The notes below the pieces were generated by a model, which did not search any database, was not told the DNA's origin, and saw nothing but the letters and a program-made list of their open reading frames with translations. DNA of 47,100 nt, from contig DATITC010000064.1 in assembly GCA_035468175.1 (NCBI GenBank), positions 1 through 47,100 on the forward strand. Direction: 5' to 3'. Shown here piece after piece: positions 16,584-25,399 of the stretch (within the stretch, counting starts at the first letter, position 1; every line of letters begins with the position of its first letter). The stretch is from JAVEDQ01 sp035468175. Lineage in GTDB: Bacteria; Actinomycetota; Actinomycetes; Frankiales; Frankiaceae. A program made the position numbers and the translations under genes.

Positions 16584-16988
16584 ATGCCGCTCTCGGAGCA
16601 CGAGCAGCGCTTGCTCGAGCAGATCGAGCGTGCGCTGTACGCCGACGACCCCAAGCTGGCGAGCACCATCCGCTCGACCAACCCGCGGGTCTACATCGTG
16701 CGGCGGCTCTGGCGGTCCTTCGCGCTTTTCCTGCTCGGCCTGGCCACCCTCATCGCGGCGGTCGTCGTCAACGGCGGCGTCCCCGGAGTCGTGCTCGGCC
16801 TGGTCGGCTTCGGCCTGATGTTGCTGGCCGCTCTCCGGCTCGCCGCCGATCTGAAACGGCTGTCGGGACGCCCGGACGTCTCGACCCGGCAAGCAAGAAC
16901 CGCCCGGTCATCCCCGCGCAAGGTGCCGTTCATGGAACGCGTGGAAGAGCGCTGGCGCCGCCGGTGGGAAGACCGAGGCGGTCGCTGA
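16584..16988 (+). CDS. DUF3040 small membrane protein
   Basis: 134 residues starting with the family hallmark MPLSEHEQRLLEQIERALYADDP, then two membrane segments (about 44-62 and 66-85) separated by a short Asn/Gly turn, then a basic C-terminal tail (ERVEERWRRRWEDR). DUF3040 proteins are confined to actinobacteria and often sit near the division cluster; their function is unknown. A good GGAGG lies 7 bases before ATG 16584, and TATCCT (16528-16533) is a candidate -10. It converges on the transglutaminase gene. Confidence 0.92.
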   Translation: MPLSEHEQRLLEQIERALYADDPKLASTIRSTNPRVYIVRRLWRSFALFLLGLATLIAAVVVNGGVPGVVLGLVGFGLMLLAALRLAADLKRLSGRPDVSTRQARTARSSPRKVPFMERVEERWRRRWEDRGGR

Positions 16989-17040
16989 CCCGCGTAGGTC
17001 GCTGACCGCCGTAGGTCGCTGACCCGCGAAGGTCGCTGAT
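16980..17040. repeat. 17-bp tandem repeat after the DUF3040 gene
   Basis: Units at 16980-16996, 16997-17013 and 17014-17030 plus a partial fourth (GGTCGCTGAC core). The first covers the DUF3040 stop codon, so the unit duplicates TGA. It fills much of the space between the convergent DUF3040 and transglutaminase genes. Confidence 0.88.
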
Positions 17041-17097
17041 CTTCACCGCAGGGTCGACATCCCGCACGCCGCCGAGGCGCCGGTGCCGAACGGCCGG

Positions 17098-19515
17098 TCA
17101 GGCCGCCCCTCGCAGCAACCGACGTCCGAACCGACCGACAGCGCGGAGTTCGGCACGCCGCTGCCCGGTCCAGGCAGCGATCGCCTCCACGAGCGAGCGG
17201 GGAAGCACCCACGCCCGGATGCGTTCCCGTCGACGGCTCGCGCGCTCCAACGCGACCACAACGGACCGGGCCTGGCGAGCGACCTCCGCCCGATCGGCAT
17301 CCGGACGCACTCCACGTCGGGCGAAGCGAGCCCGCTCGGCCCCGCGAGCCAGCCCGGCGAGGGCTAGCCGGACCTCCCCGTCGTGGTCGACGGCCACGAC
17401 GAGATCTTCCCACCGCCGCCCGGCCGCCCGAGGTGATTCGGTGGGCAGGGCGCCGTGGCCGAGGTCCGTCGCCGTGTCGGCGACCTCGCGCCAGGCCGCG
17501 TCGGGATCGGATGTCCCCAGTCTTCGGCGGCGTCGCCCGAGCCGGATCAGGGCCGGGCCGGTCAGCAGCGCTCCCGCGAGCACCGCCGCCACGCCGGCCG
17601 CCAACCATCCCCAGGACCTGCTGCTGCTCGTGCTGGTGGTCCCGGCGTGGTTGCTCGGCAAGGGTGTCGTCTCACCCGGAAGGGTCGGGGTCGCGGCGTC
17701 ACGCGCCGGACCCGTGTCGCGCGTGTCGGTCGCGGTCGAACCGGTCGCGCCCTCGGTCACACTGCCAGGCGGCGGGGGGATCGAGTAGTCGGGGGTGACC
17801 TCGGCCGAGTCGTCGCGGGGGGTCGGCTCGAATCGGACCCAGCCGGCGTTCGGGAACCAGACCTCGGGCCAGGCGTGGGCGTCGCGGTTGGTGATGACCC
17901 AGTCGCCCCCGCTGTCCCGGGTGCCGGGCGTGAAACCGATGGCCACGCGCGCCGGGATACCCACCGCGCGGACCAACACCGCCATCGCGGACGCGAACTG
18001 CTCGCAGTAGCCCCGCTTGGTCTCCAAGAGGAACGTCCGCAACGCGTCCCGTCCGTCGCGGGGCGCCCCGTTCAAGTCGTAGGTGAACGCCGGGGAACGC
18101 AGGTAGGCCTGGATCGCTGCGACCTTGTCGTAGGTCGTCGGCGCGCCCGCGGTCAGGCGGCGCGCGAGGGCCAGGACGGACCGGTCCAGCCCGGGCAGCC
18201 GCAGATCGACCCCGACGTCGGCCGGCAACGAGGTCAGCGGGGGCTCTGCGCGCAGATCCGCGGCGGTCGGCGCCGGGACCGACGCCCCGTAGGAGTAACG
18301 CGCTCCGCCGGTGTCGGTCCGGCCGGAGAACACCGTTGAGGTCTGGGCGTGCAGCCGCCAGTCCCCGGACACCGAGATGTCGGTCGGCGTGAACGGCACC
18401 GGCAGATATCGCTGCCGGTACACGTCTCGCACCCGGACCTCCCCGCTCGCCGGCCGGGAGCGGACCCCGGTGCCGGCGGGGAGCCCGTTGCGGACCCGCG
18501 CCTCGGGGTCGGCCTGCAGCCGCCCGAGCGAGAAGCGGGAGCCGTCGAAGACTTCCAGTGCGGTCAACCGGAGGTACTCGGGGGTGTCGGTCCGCACCCG
18601 CATCAGGGGGACCACCTCGCTGGAGCGAAGCTGCTGGTCGAGGGTGACGAACGGCTGCACCACCCGCGCGCGGCCGGAACCGTCGCTCCCGAGGCCGGTC
18701 GAGTCACTGTCTCGGGGGGAAATCAGTCCCTTCCCCGGTCCGGGCAGCACCGTCGGCAGCAGCACGGCGGCAGCGAGCCCGATCAACGCGATGCGCAGCG
18801 TGCCGGGCGCGTGCGTGGCGTTCTCCACCGCCGTGTCCACGACCGTCTCGCTGCCGGTCCGCTCCCGCACCGCGCGGTGACCGTCCACGGCGAGCAGGAG
18901 CAGGTACCCGACGGCGCCGGCCACGAACGGCTTCACGCCGACGTCGCCGGGCACGATGGCGGCGGGCACGGCGAGCAGCGCGAGCAGTGGCAGACCGGCG
19001 GTCGCCGGGGAGCGCAGCCGGGTGCAGATCACGTCTACGGCGCACGCCACCGCGTAGGTGCCGAGGACGACGAGCAGCACCAGTCCCGGACGCTCGGGCA
19101 CCGGAACGGCGAGGCGACGTACGTCCTCCGCGCCGACGCCGAGCAGGTCGGTCAGGGCGGACCAGGTCGATCCGGTGGGCAGCGGTCCGACCGTCGTGCT
19201 CCGCGCGCAGATGGCCGGCACGTACAGCACCAGCCCCAGCCCGTAGACGATGGGCAACAGCACCAACGGAAGCCGGGCGACGCGACCGACCAGCCCGCAA
19301 AGGAAAGCGGTCAGCACAGCTCCGGCGCACGGGAGGAACCACCAGCCGAAGCCGTCGAACACCTGGGACAGGCCGGTGGAGGTCAGCATTGTGGCGACCG
19401 CGGCGAGCAGCCCGATGCCGAAGCCGATGTCCGGGCGCGGCCCGGAGGTGGGGGCCGGGTCGAACGTCGGCACCGCCGCCGGCGGCTCTGGCGGCCGGTC
19501 GATGAGCGCGGTCAC
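17098..19515 (-). CDS. TgpA-like transglutaminase-domain membrane protein
   Basis: 805 residues. About six membrane segments in the first 300 residues (DUF3488/TgpA_N), an extracytoplasmic region, a transglutaminase core with Cys504 (KRGYCEQFASAMAVLVRAVGIPARVA) and His547 (DAHAWPEVWF), a Ser/Thr/Pro linker, another membrane segment (WLAAGVAAVLAGALLTGPALI) and a cytoplasmic DUF4129-like tail. Family members are thought to be cell-surface proteases or cross-linking enzymes. GTG 19515 overlaps the DUF58 stop (GTGA). It is the last gene of the MoxR-DUF58-TgpA set, a common actinobacterial trio where the MoxR ATPase is proposed to act on the DUF58 partner. Confidence 0.9.
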   Translation of the reverse strand: MTALIDRPPEPPAAVPTFDPAPTSGPRPDIGFGIGLLAAVATMLTSTGLSQVFDGFGWWFLPCAGAVLTAFLCGLVGRVARLPLVLLPIVYGLGLVLYVPAICARSTTVGPLPTGSTWSALTDLLGVGAEDVRRLAVPVPERPGLVLLVVLGTYAVACAVDVICTRLRSPATAGLPLLALLAVPAAIVPGDVGVKPFVAGAVGYLLLLAVDGHRAVRERTGSETVVDTAVENATHAPGTLRIALIGLAAAVLLPTVLPGPGKGLISPRDSDSTGLGSDGSGRARVVQPFVTLDQQLRSSEVVPLMRVRTDTPEYLRLTALEVFDGSRFSLGRLQADPEARVRNGLPAGTGVRSRPASGEVRVRDVYRQRYLPVPFTPTDISVSGDWRLHAQTSTVFSGRTDTGGARYSYGASVPAPTAADLRAEPPLTSLPADVGVDLRLPGLDRSVLALARRLTAGAPTTYDKVAAIQAYLRSPAFTYDLNGAPRDGRDALRTFLLETKRGYCEQFASAMAVLVRAVGIPARVAIGFTPGTRDSGGDWVITNRDAHAWPEVWFPNAGWVRFEPTPRDDSAEVTPDYSIPPPPGSVTEGATGSTATDTRDTGPARDAATPTLPGETTPLPSNHAGTTSTSSSRSWGWLAAGVAAVLAGALLTGPALIRLGRRRRRLGTSDPDAAWREVADTATDLGHGALPTESPRAAGRRWEDLVVAVDHDGEVRLALAGLARGAERARFARRGVRPDADRAEVARQARSVVVALERASRRRERIRAWVLPRSLVEAIAAWTGQRRAELRAVGRFGRRLLRGAA

Positions 19516-20825
19516 CGCAGGTACCTGCCGCCAGCCTGGGCCGTGCCGGTCCCCAGCTGCTGCCAGACGAGCGGTAGGGCGGTCAGTCGAGGCACCGACT
19601 CCGCGACCCACCCGGCTGCCGTCAGCGACGACACGTCACCGTCGACCCCGACCACCAGCGCCAGTCCGGGGCCCGCGGTCGACGTCGGCAACAGCTCGAT
19701 GTCGGCCGGTCGCACGCGGCCCAGCACGACAACGGCCCGGTCCTCGGTGAGCACCAGCGGTGAAGCGGGTCGGCCCGACTTTCCCGGCCCCGCCGGGACC
19801 GGCCCGGCCTCGATCCGGGCGAGTCGTTCGAGCAGTTCCGCCACCCCCGACGAGGCCGTCCAGCGGTCGCCGGGTACGTGCCCGAGCTCCTCGCCGTCCA
19901 ACGACAGCAGCCGGACGCCGGTGCCGGTGGCGGCCAGAGCCACCGTGATGCTGGCGACCACCGACACGGCGGTCTCGAAGCCGCCTTCCGCCGGGCCGGC
20001 GTCCACCCCGCGCGCGGTCCCGGGCGGCCACGCGGATGCCCGGGTGTCGAGCACCACCGTCACCGACCCCTGCCGGGGTTGTTCCTCGCGGCGCACGCTC
20101 AGCTCGCCGATCCGGGCCGTGGTGCGCCAGTGCACGCGGCGCAGCTCGTCACCCGGCCGGTAGGGGCGGGTGCCGACGTCGTCGTCCCCGCTGCCGCCGG
20201 CGCGTCCGGCCCGCGCCGTGATCCCCGCCGTCAACCGGCCCGTCGGGTCGATCCGCGGAAGGGTGACCACCTCAGGGGTGACCAGCAACCGGTCCACCGC
20301 CTGAAACATGCGGGGCAGCTCGCAGAAGCCGAACGGGTCGCACAGCCGGACTGCGAGCGGTCCCAGCTCGTACAGACCCCGGCCCGGCGGGCGCAGCGAG
20401 TAGGTCATCGTCCGGGTCGCACCGCCGCCCAACCGGTCCAACGCGAAGTGCGGCGCCGACGCCCAGCCGTCACCACCCGCCCCGGCGGCGGAGTCGGATC
20501 CGGGCAGGACCAGATCCTCGGCGAACAGGGCGGGCGTCGGCCGGCGCGACAGGTTGTCCAGCCGAAGCGTGACCCGGACCAGCGATCCGGCACTGATCCG
20601 TCGTGGTTCGAGGGTCCGGTGGCAGGCCAGCTGGAGCCGGGTGGTCGCCAGCATCGCGGTGGCCGCGAGCGGCAGCACGAGCAGCAGCACCCCGACCCGG
20701 ACCAGGTCCTCCTCGCCGAGGGCGATCGCCGACACGACGCACGCCAGGCCGGCGGCGATCAGGGATCGACCGCGGATCGTCAGCCCGCTCATCGAGGTCC
20801 GCAGCCCACCGAGGCGGGTCGTCAT
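19512..20825 (-). CDS. DUF58 family protein (MoxR partner)
   Basis: 437 residues: two hydrophobic segments at the N-terminus (SLIAAGLACVVSAIAL and VGVLLLVLPLAATAMLA), a beta region, then the DUF58 signature RPYRPGDELRRVHWRTTARIGELSVRREEQ, which precedes a von Willebrand A-like domain with VVLDTRASAW. These proteins pair with MoxR ATPases, probably as folding or assembly clients; the precise role is unknown. ATG 20825 is chosen; GTG 20852 is an in-frame alternative nearer the MoxR stop. It is downstream of MoxR and overlaps the transglutaminase gene by 4 bases. Confidence 0.88.
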   Translation of the reverse strand: MTTRLGGLRTSMSGLTIRGRSLIAAGLACVVSAIALGEEDLVRVGVLLLVLPLAATAMLATTRLQLACHRTLEPRRISAGSLVRVTLRLDNLSRRPTPALFAEDLVLPGSDSAAGAGGDGWASAPHFALDRLGGGATRTMTYSLRPPGRGLYELGPLAVRLCDPFGFCELPRMFQAVDRLLVTPEVVTLPRIDPTGRLTAGITARAGRAGGSGDDDVGTRPYRPGDELRRVHWRTTARIGELSVRREEQPRQGSVTVVLDTRASAWPPGTARGVDAGPAEGGFETAVSVVASITVALAATGTGVRLLSLDGEELGHVPGDRWTASSGVAELLERLARIEAGPVPAGPGKSGRPASPLVLTEDRAVVVLGRVRPADIELLPTSTAGPGLALVVGVDGDVSSLTAAGWVAESVPRLTALPLVWQQLGTGTAQAGGRYLR

Positions 20826-20863
20826 CTGGCTGCGGGGGCCGTCACCGTGCACGCTCCCGCCGC

Positions 20864-21895
<1,032 letters not shown>

Positions 21896-22010
21896 AGGGA
21901 ACCTTTCCTGCCGGGGCGGGGGCACATCCCAGTCTGCGCCGAAGAACGGGCTCCTGACGAACGGACCGACGTCGTCAGCTCAACCGGTGGAAGCGGGCCC
22001 GGGTTCCCGA

Positions 22011-22730
22011 TCAGCCCGGTTCGTTGCGGTCGAGGCCTTCCTGGAGCGCGTAGCGCGTGAGTTCGACCCGGTTGTGCAGCTGCAATTTGTCGAGGGTGTT
22101 CTGCACATGGTTCTGCACCGTGCGGTACGAGACCGACACCCGAGTCGCGATCTCCTTGCTCGACAGCCCGGTCGCCACCAGCCGCAGCACCTGGGTCTCC
22201 CGCTCGGTCAAGCGGGGGGTCGACGGCGGCCGGTCGGGCGGCGGTGCACTGGCCAGACGGCGGTATTCGCCCAGCACCAGGCCCGCCAGGCCGGGGGTGA
22301 AGACCGCCTCTCCGGTGGCTGTGCGGGTCACCGCGTCGAGCAGTTCGGCCGGCATCGCCGACTTCACCAGATAGCCGGTGGCGCCCGCCTTCACCGCCTC
22401 GAGAACGTCCTCCCGCTCGCCGGACGCGGTCAGCACCAGCACGTGCACCGCCAGCCCGCGTTCGGCGAGCCCGCGTAACACCTCGACACCGGAGCCGTCG
22501 GGTAGCTGGAGGTCGAGCACGAGGACGTCCGGCCTGGTCGCCAGGGCGATGTCGATCGCGGAACGGACGGTGCCGGCGGTGCCGACCACCTCGTGGCCGG
22601 CGCCGGCGAGGTCGCGGGCGAGCGCGTCGCGCCAGAGCGGATGGTCGTCGACGACGAGCACCCGTGCGCCGGCGCCGTCCGCACCGCTGCCTTCACCGCT
22701 GCCTTCACCGCTGGCCTCACCGGGGCACAC
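22011..22730 (-). CDS. NarL/LuxR-type response regulator
   Basis: 239 residues. Receiver domain with acidic pocket (VLVVDDHP, Asp28/Asp29) and phosphoacceptor Asp73 (VLDLQLPD), Thr and Lys of the switch (VLTAS, YLVKS), then a LuxR helix-turn-helix (LTERETQVLRLVATGLSSKEIATRVSVSYRTVQNHVQN). The N-terminus carries repeated GEGS from a 12-bp tandem repeat (22685-22720). GTG 22730 lies 14 bases inside the kinase gene, so the pair is translationally coupled. It resembles regulators paired with MacS-type kinases in actinobacteria. Targets are unknown; the following MoxR operon is a possible one by position only. Confidence 0.93.
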   Translation of the reverse strand: MCPGEASGEGSGEGSGADGAGARVLVVDDHPLWRDALARDLAGAGHEVVGTAGTVRSAIDIALATRPDVLVLDLQLPDGSGVEVLRGLAERGLAVHVLVLTASGEREDVLEAVKAGATGYLVKSAMPAELLDAVTRTATGEAVFTPGLAGLVLGEYRRLASAPPPDRPPSTPRLTERETQVLRLVATGLSSKEIATRVSVSYRTVQNHVQNTLDKLQLHNRVELTRYALQEGLDRNEPG

Positions 22731-23352
22731 GCAGCTCCACCTCCGTCCCCTGGCCGCGGGCCGTCGTCACGGTGACGGTGCCACCGAGGTCCTCGATGCG
22801 ACCACGCACCGAGCGGGCGAGTCCGATCCGGCCCTCCGTGCCGGCCCGGTTCGGGCGGTCGGGGTCCATGCCGGCCCCGTCGTCCCGGATGGTGACCAGC
22901 ACGGCGTCGACGTCGTCCTCCAGCAGGACGAACACCTGCGCGGCTGGCCCCGCATGCCGGACGACGTTGTCCAGCGTGGCACGCACCGCCGCCGCCGTCT
23001 CGCGGACGACGTGCTCCGGTAGCCGGAGCGCACCGGCCGAACGGGAGTAGGACGATCGCGTCGGCGGGAGGGTCGCTGCGATCACCTCGCCGACGGCGGC
23101 GGCGAGGTCGGTGGTGCGGGTTGACGTGCTCCCGGACGGGTTGCCGGCGCGGGAACCTCCGCTGGGCCCACGGAGGAGGAGCTGTCGCAGCGCCGCCTCC
23201 TGCTCGTGCGCGAGCGCCGCGACCTGCTCGGCCGGCATGCCGCGGGTGGCGTCCCGGGCGAGCAGGGCCAGCGCCTGCAGCGCGGGCGCCGCGGCTGTCC
23301 TGCTGACATGGGACCAGCCCAGCGACGCGCCAACCACTGACGCCCCAACCAC
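22717..23352 (-). CDS. Short soluble histidine kinase lacking a sensor region
   Basis: 211 residues. Only the catalytic half of a MacS-like kinase is present: a remnant of the dimerisation helix (SHVSRTAAAPALQALALLARD, candidate His15), the linker helix EEQ-type segment, and a GHKL ATPase domain with N box Asn129 (LDNVVRHAG), G1 DDGAGMD (157-163), G2 GRIGLARSVRGRIEDLGG and GQGTEVEL. Relatives are normally about 380 residues with four to six membrane segments before this point; none is encoded here and no upstream start exists in this frame. The first codons lie inside a 15-bp tandem repeat. The phosphoacceptor motif is degenerate, so activity may depend on a partner. Confidence 0.85.
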   Translation of the reverse strand: MVGASVVGASLGWSHVSRTAAAPALQALALLARDATRGMPAEQVAALAHEQEAALRQLLLRGPSGGSRAGNPSGSTSTRTTDLAAAVGEVIAATLPPTRSSYSRSAGALRLPEHVVRETAAAVRATLDNVVRHAGPAAQVFVLLEDDVDAVLVTIRDDGAGMDPDRPNRAGTEGRIGLARSVRGRIEDLGGTVTVTTARGQGTEVELRVPR

Positions 23353-23368
23353 TGACGCGTCAACCTGA
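23324..23368. repeat. 15-bp tandem repeat at the kinase start
   Basis: Units at 23324-23338, 23339-23353 and 23354-23368 (GACGCGCCAACCACT and variants). It covers the kinase start codon and abuts the stop codon of the upstream NAD-kinase-like gene at 23369, just where the missing sensor domain would begin. Confidence 0.88.
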
Positions 23369-24262
23369 TCATCGCACCAGGCGCAGGTGTTTCATCGCGA
23401 CCGCGATCCGGACCGATTGCCCCCAGGACAGCTGGAGCGCGTCCGCCTCGATCCCGTCGCCGAACGCGACCAGCCGATCGGAGCGCACCTGGATCTCGAG
23501 GGCTTGACCGGTCTCGCAGCGTCCTTCGGTCCAGCTCGTCCCGGAGGCGGGAGACGGCCATGCCTCGCGGACGAACCAGGCCAGCCCGGCCTCGACCGGC
23601 GTCGGCAGGACGATGTCGCTTTGCCGCTCCAGCCAAGCGGAGCGGCACCAGCCGGTGGCGCCGGTTCCGGTGCCGACCAGCAGGCCGGAGGAGGCCTGCG
23701 GCTCGGGAGGTCGTCCCGGCGCCCGGAGCTCGTACCGGGCCGTCTGGTGCGTGGCCGACCCGACGTAGATCTCGTTCAGCGCTCGCAACCGGAGACCGTC
23801 ATCGGTCACCGCCTCGACCATCGTCCGCAGCTCGACCGGCCGTCCGGAACCGACCACCTCCGGCAGCAGGTTCCGGACGGCGCGCGGGGCGTGTGGCACG
23901 AGGACCCCGGGGTTGCGGCCCGGGTCCGGGTTCACTCCGACGACGGGCTGCCCGTCGAGGTACTTCGCGGCGTTCGCGACCAGCCCGTCCTGGCCCACCA
24001 CGACGACGACGTCATCCGGCGCGAACAGGAACCGGGACACGTCCTCGCGTTCGAGCAGACCGCGGCGCCAGTCCGCCGGTACCGCGGCCGAGACCTCGGC
24101 GAGCGCGGCCCGCTGGGCCTCGTGCCGCTGCTCGACCTCGTCCAGATCGCGACCGCGGGTGCGGAGGAAGAAGGCAGCCTGACCCCTCGTGCCGTGCCGG
24201 GCCAGCAGCTCGTCGAGCTCGGTGCGCCGGAACACGAGGACCGCTCGCGGGGCCAGGCCCAT
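23369..24262 (-). CDS. Diverged NAD-kinase-like protein
   Basis: 297 residues. NAD kinase landmarks are recognisable but altered: GQDG at 90-93 in place of GGDG, preceded by DDVVVVV; Asn163/Glu164 in ALNEIYVG; GTGTGATGW (197-205) in place of the usual PTGSTAY-like motif; and a C-terminal DG (FGDGIEAD). The first 80 residues, with charged helices (DELLARHGTRGQAAFFLRTRGRDLDEVEQRHE), are not typical of NAD kinases. It may phosphorylate NAD or only bind NAD(P)/ATP. ATG 24262 follows the SPFH stop by one base with GGAGG upstream, so the two are tightly coupled; the histidine kinase follows 16 bases later. Confidence 0.82.
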   Translation of the reverse strand: MGLAPRAVLVFRRTELDELLARHGTRGQAAFFLRTRGRDLDEVEQRHEAQRAALAEVSAAVPADWRRGLLEREDVSRFLFAPDDVVVVVGQDGLVANAAKYLDGQPVVGVNPDPGRNPGVLVPHAPRAVRNLLPEVVGSGRPVELRTMVEAVTDDGLRLRALNEIYVGSATHQTARYELRAPGRPPEPQASSGLLVGTGTGATGWCRSAWLERQSDIVLPTPVEAGLAWFVREAWPSPASGTSWTEGRCETGQALEIQVRSDRLVAFGDGIEADALQLSWGQSVRIAVAMKHLRLVR

Positions 24263-24263
24263 C

Positions 24264-25301
24264 TCAGCGACCCTCCTGCACCCGTGCACCGTCGGCAGCC
24301 GCGGTCGCGTTCGCCGTCAGCCGAGTGAGCAGCGGCGTGAGCAGGTCGGGGCTCAACACCAGGGTGTCCACCGCCGGCAGGTTCCCGGCCAGTTCCTTCA
24401 GTGCCAGGCCGAGCAGGATGCCCTGATCGAGGTCGCGGTAGCTGGCCAGTCGGGCCGTCTCGGCCGCGCCCTCGGCCTCGCCGACGATCCGCGTGGCGGC
24501 GGCCTTCGCCTCCGCCAGCCGCTGGTTGCGGGCGGCTTGACTGGCTGTCTCGATCTCGCTGGCGGCGGCGTTCTCCTCGGCCGTCCGCCGGGCGTTCTGA
24601 CCCCGCTGCCCGACCAGCTGCTCCTCCCGGCGTGCGAGCTCGACCTGGGTGGTCAGCTCGTTCTCGGCGATCGCCCGCTCGCGCTCGACGGCGAGGGCCC
24701 GGCGCTCGAAGGTCGCCTTGTCGGCGTCCTGCTGCACCTGTTCGCGCGTCGGCGTCTGCAGCGCCCGCTCCATCTCCGGTTCGGGGCGCAACGCGACCAC
24801 CCGCACCTCGACGATGCTGATGCCGATCTCGCCGAGACGCCGGTCGGCGGCGGTGCCGACCATGACCGCGTTCCGCACCGCGCCCACGCCTTCGCGCAGC
24901 ACCTCTTGCAAGGACTGTCGTGCGACGAGGTCCAGGGCGTGCTGTTGGGCGGACTCGGTGAGCACGCCGGCGAGCTGTTCGAGCGGGCTGCCGCGCCAGC
25001 GGCCGGTGTTGGGATCGACGCCGAAGTCGAGACGCGTTCCGGTCAGCACCGGGTCGGTGACGCGGTAGGTGACGGTGGCCTGCACGGCCAGGTCCTGGAA
25101 GTCGGCGGTGCGGGCGTGGAACAGCAGGGGGAGCTCGCGGTCGTCCACCGGCACCTCGGACAACACCGCCGCGAGTGGCCGGAAGAAGAAGGAGAGCCCG
25201 ACGCCCTCGTGCGCGACGGTCCCTCGCCGGATGTGCCGAACGTGGGTGGTGGGGGTGCCCCGGAGGTGCCGGACGAACGGGTAGCGGCTGATGTCTGCCA
25301 T
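24264..25301 (-). CDS. SPFH (prohibitin/stomatin-like) domain protein
   Basis: 345 residues. N-terminal SPFH domain (residues about 20-185: RHIRRGTVAHEGVGLSFFF, VQATVTYRVTDP, LREGVGAVRNAV, GEIGISIVEVRVVAL), then a long charged coiled coil (about 190-300: ATFERRALAVERERAIAENELTTQVELARREEQ) and a C-terminal segment SYRDLDQGILLGLALKELA. No membrane segment is seen, so attachment would be through the SPFH domain or a partner. Such proteins build ring or cage scaffolds at membranes. It is first in the SPFH-NADK-kinase-regulator operon, with AAAGGA before ATG 25301 and a strong promoter 40 bases upstream, divergent from nrtR. Confidence 0.88.
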   Translation of the reverse strand: MADISRYPFVRHLRGTPTTHVRHIRRGTVAHEGVGLSFFFRPLAAVLSEVPVDDRELPLLFHARTADFQDLAVQATVTYRVTDPVLTGTRLDFGVDPNTGRWRGSPLEQLAGVLTESAQQHALDLVARQSLQEVLREGVGAVRNAVMVGTAADRRLGEIGISIVEVRVVALRPEPEMERALQTPTREQVQQDADKATFERRALAVERERAIAENELTTQVELARREEQLVGQRGQNARRTAEENAAASEIETASQAARNQRLAEAKAAATRIVGEAEGAAETARLASYRDLDQGILLGLALKELAGNLPAVDTLVLSPDLLTPLLTRLTANATAAADGARVQEGR

Positions 25302-25341
25302 GGTGGCGTCCTTTCGTGTCAGCGGGTTTCTCGTCACAATG

Positions 25342-25370
25342 ACCATAAGGCTGGAGCCTGTTGTCGTCAA
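25342..25370 (-). promoter_or_regulatory. Housekeeping-type promoter of the SPFH operon
   Basis: On the minus strand TTGACG (25365-25370) and TATGGT (25342-25347) are separated by exactly 17 bases, near-consensus for the main sigma factor, about 40 bases before ATG 25301. Its -35 overlaps the inverted repeat at 25364-25378. Confidence 0.65.
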
Positions 25371-25378
25371 GCAGACGA
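25364..25378. promoter_or_regulatory. Inverted repeat between divergent promoters, candidate NrtR operator
   Basis: TCGTC-AAGCA-GACGA. It overlaps the -35 of the SPFH promoter and lies just before the nrtR -10 (25387-25392), so a bound protein could block both. Assigning NrtR is inference from position; the arms are only 5 bp. Confidence 0.4.
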
Positions 25379-25386
25379 TTAGCGGT

Positions 25387-25399
25387 TACGCTCGCGCGC
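25387..25399 (+). promoter_or_regulatory. Leaderless promoter (-10) of nrtR
   Basis: TACGCT (25387-25392), 7 bases, then ATG 25400; no Shine-Dalgarno sequence. TTGTCG (25361-25366) is a possible but widely spaced -35. Confidence 0.55.

Noticed and set aside
17098..20825. Very long plus-strand open frames opposite the transglutaminase and DUF58 genes
   Set aside because: Arg/Gly/Gln-rich composition typical of shadow frames; the minus-strand genes have clear domains and overlaps.
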